Positions 5,195 to 5,428 of a DNA stretch of 5,428 nucleotides are shown here, piece by piece. The notes under the pieces were generated by a model that was given only the letters and a program-made list of their open reading frames with translations, did not search any database and was not told where the DNA came from. The stretch's first letter is position 1, and the number at the start of each line of letters is the position of its first letter. Origin of the DNA: Bacteroidota bacterium (GTDB taxonomy: Bacteria > Bacteroidota > Bacteroidia > Bacteroidales > B18-G4); assembly GCA_003648575.1 (NCBI GenBank), contig QMPN01000214.1, positions 1-5,428 of the forward strand. The letters are read 5' to 3'. The position numbers and the translations under genes are program-made.

Positions 5195-5428
5195 TTATGC
5201 TTCAAAAAATGTAACTCGTTTCGTTACAACTTGAACTGGTGGAGGTCCATCCTCATAATATATAGATATTTCCACATACTCTATATCTGCTTCTTTACTA
5301 AAACTACCATCGTTATTAAACACCACAATACTACTACCAAAATTGGTGCTGTTCACTATTGCTGGTGTTAATGTGGTTCCCCACAAATCTCATGGTGAAC
5401 CATAGGTTATTGTTGATGTGTTACTTCC
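5195..5428 (-). CDS. Tail fibre / surface structural protein, C-terminal end, with one in-frame TGA
   Basis: The gene enters from the right edge and ends in TAA 5197-5195. The same frame is coding on both sides of a TGA at 5392-5390: GSNTSTITYGSP, then TGA, then DLWGTTLTPAIVNSTNFGSS, followed by an acidic strand-rich end with DIEYVEISIYYEDG and a final VVTKRVTFFEA. The YGSPxDLWGxTxTPAxVNSxNFG string followed by xVxYVxIxxYY is a pattern I know from C-terminal domains of phage fibre and surface proteins, where the x after GSP is normally an ordinary residue such as Ser or Thr. The continuity suggests one protein. Starting after the TGA would need a TTG at 5386 with no good ribosome site. A TCA-to-TGA change or sequencing error is the simplest cause. 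The role in host contact or particle decoration is inferred. Confidence 0.68.

Noticed and set aside
5390..5392. Alternative genetic code with TGA read as tryptophan
   Set aside because: About 38 tryptophans are all TGG and only one in-frame TGA occurs; a reassigned code would show many more.

Overview
The window looks like part of the structural (virion) module of a tailed double-stranded DNA phage, most likely a short-tailed podovirus-type phage or a provirus of one. Every supported gene lies on the minus strand, so transcription runs from high to low coordinates. The DNA is moderately AT-rich. Genes are packed end to end: three junctions are one-base TAATG stop/start overlaps, two have a single base between stop and start, and the largest gap is 46 bases. 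No tRNA, rRNA, CRISPR array, insertion sequence, promoter or convincing terminator was seen. The host cannot be named from this sequence; the protein types resemble those of marine and other environmental phages of Proteobacteria, which is inference from family resemblance only.

In transcription order: (1) the C-terminal part of a tail fibre/surface structural protein (5428-5195), entering from the right edge and interrupted by one in-frame TGA; (2) a 78-residue protein with four perfect 10-residue tryptophan repeats (5148-4912); (3) a 218-residue tail-fibre/collar-like protein with a His-x-His-rich tip (4899-4243); (4) a 108-residue cysteine-containing small protein of a phage family of unknown function (4258-3932); (5) a 185-residue protein with a DUF4376-like C-terminus, probably fibre-associated (3932-3375); (6) a roughly 530-residue tail/DNA-stabilisation-like structural protein, split by a one-base frame change at about 2535-2549 into two overlapping reading frames (3373-2453 and 2525-1782); (7) an 84-residue unknown (1782-1528); (8) a 167-residue GNAT-fold-like virion protein (1524-1021); (9) a 271-residue Gln/Ala/Met/Gly-rich putative internal virion or DNA-ejection protein (1021-206); and (10) the start of a glycine/alanine-rich hydrophobic protein (204 to the left edge), whose frame is broken by the loss of two bases in the second copy of a 24-base repeat.

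Together the genes would supply host-recognition fibres (1-5), the tail or tail-hub (6, 7) and proteins carried inside the particle for DNA ejection (8-10). The most notable feature is that three genes each carry one small lesion (a TGA, a one-base frame change, a two-base repeat contraction) while recognisable protein continues on both sides. Sequencing or assembly error, early provirus decay and recoding are all possible. One site is a textbook -1 slippery heptamer (U UUU UUU) that would join exactly the right frames. I do not see a clearly new defence or mobile system.
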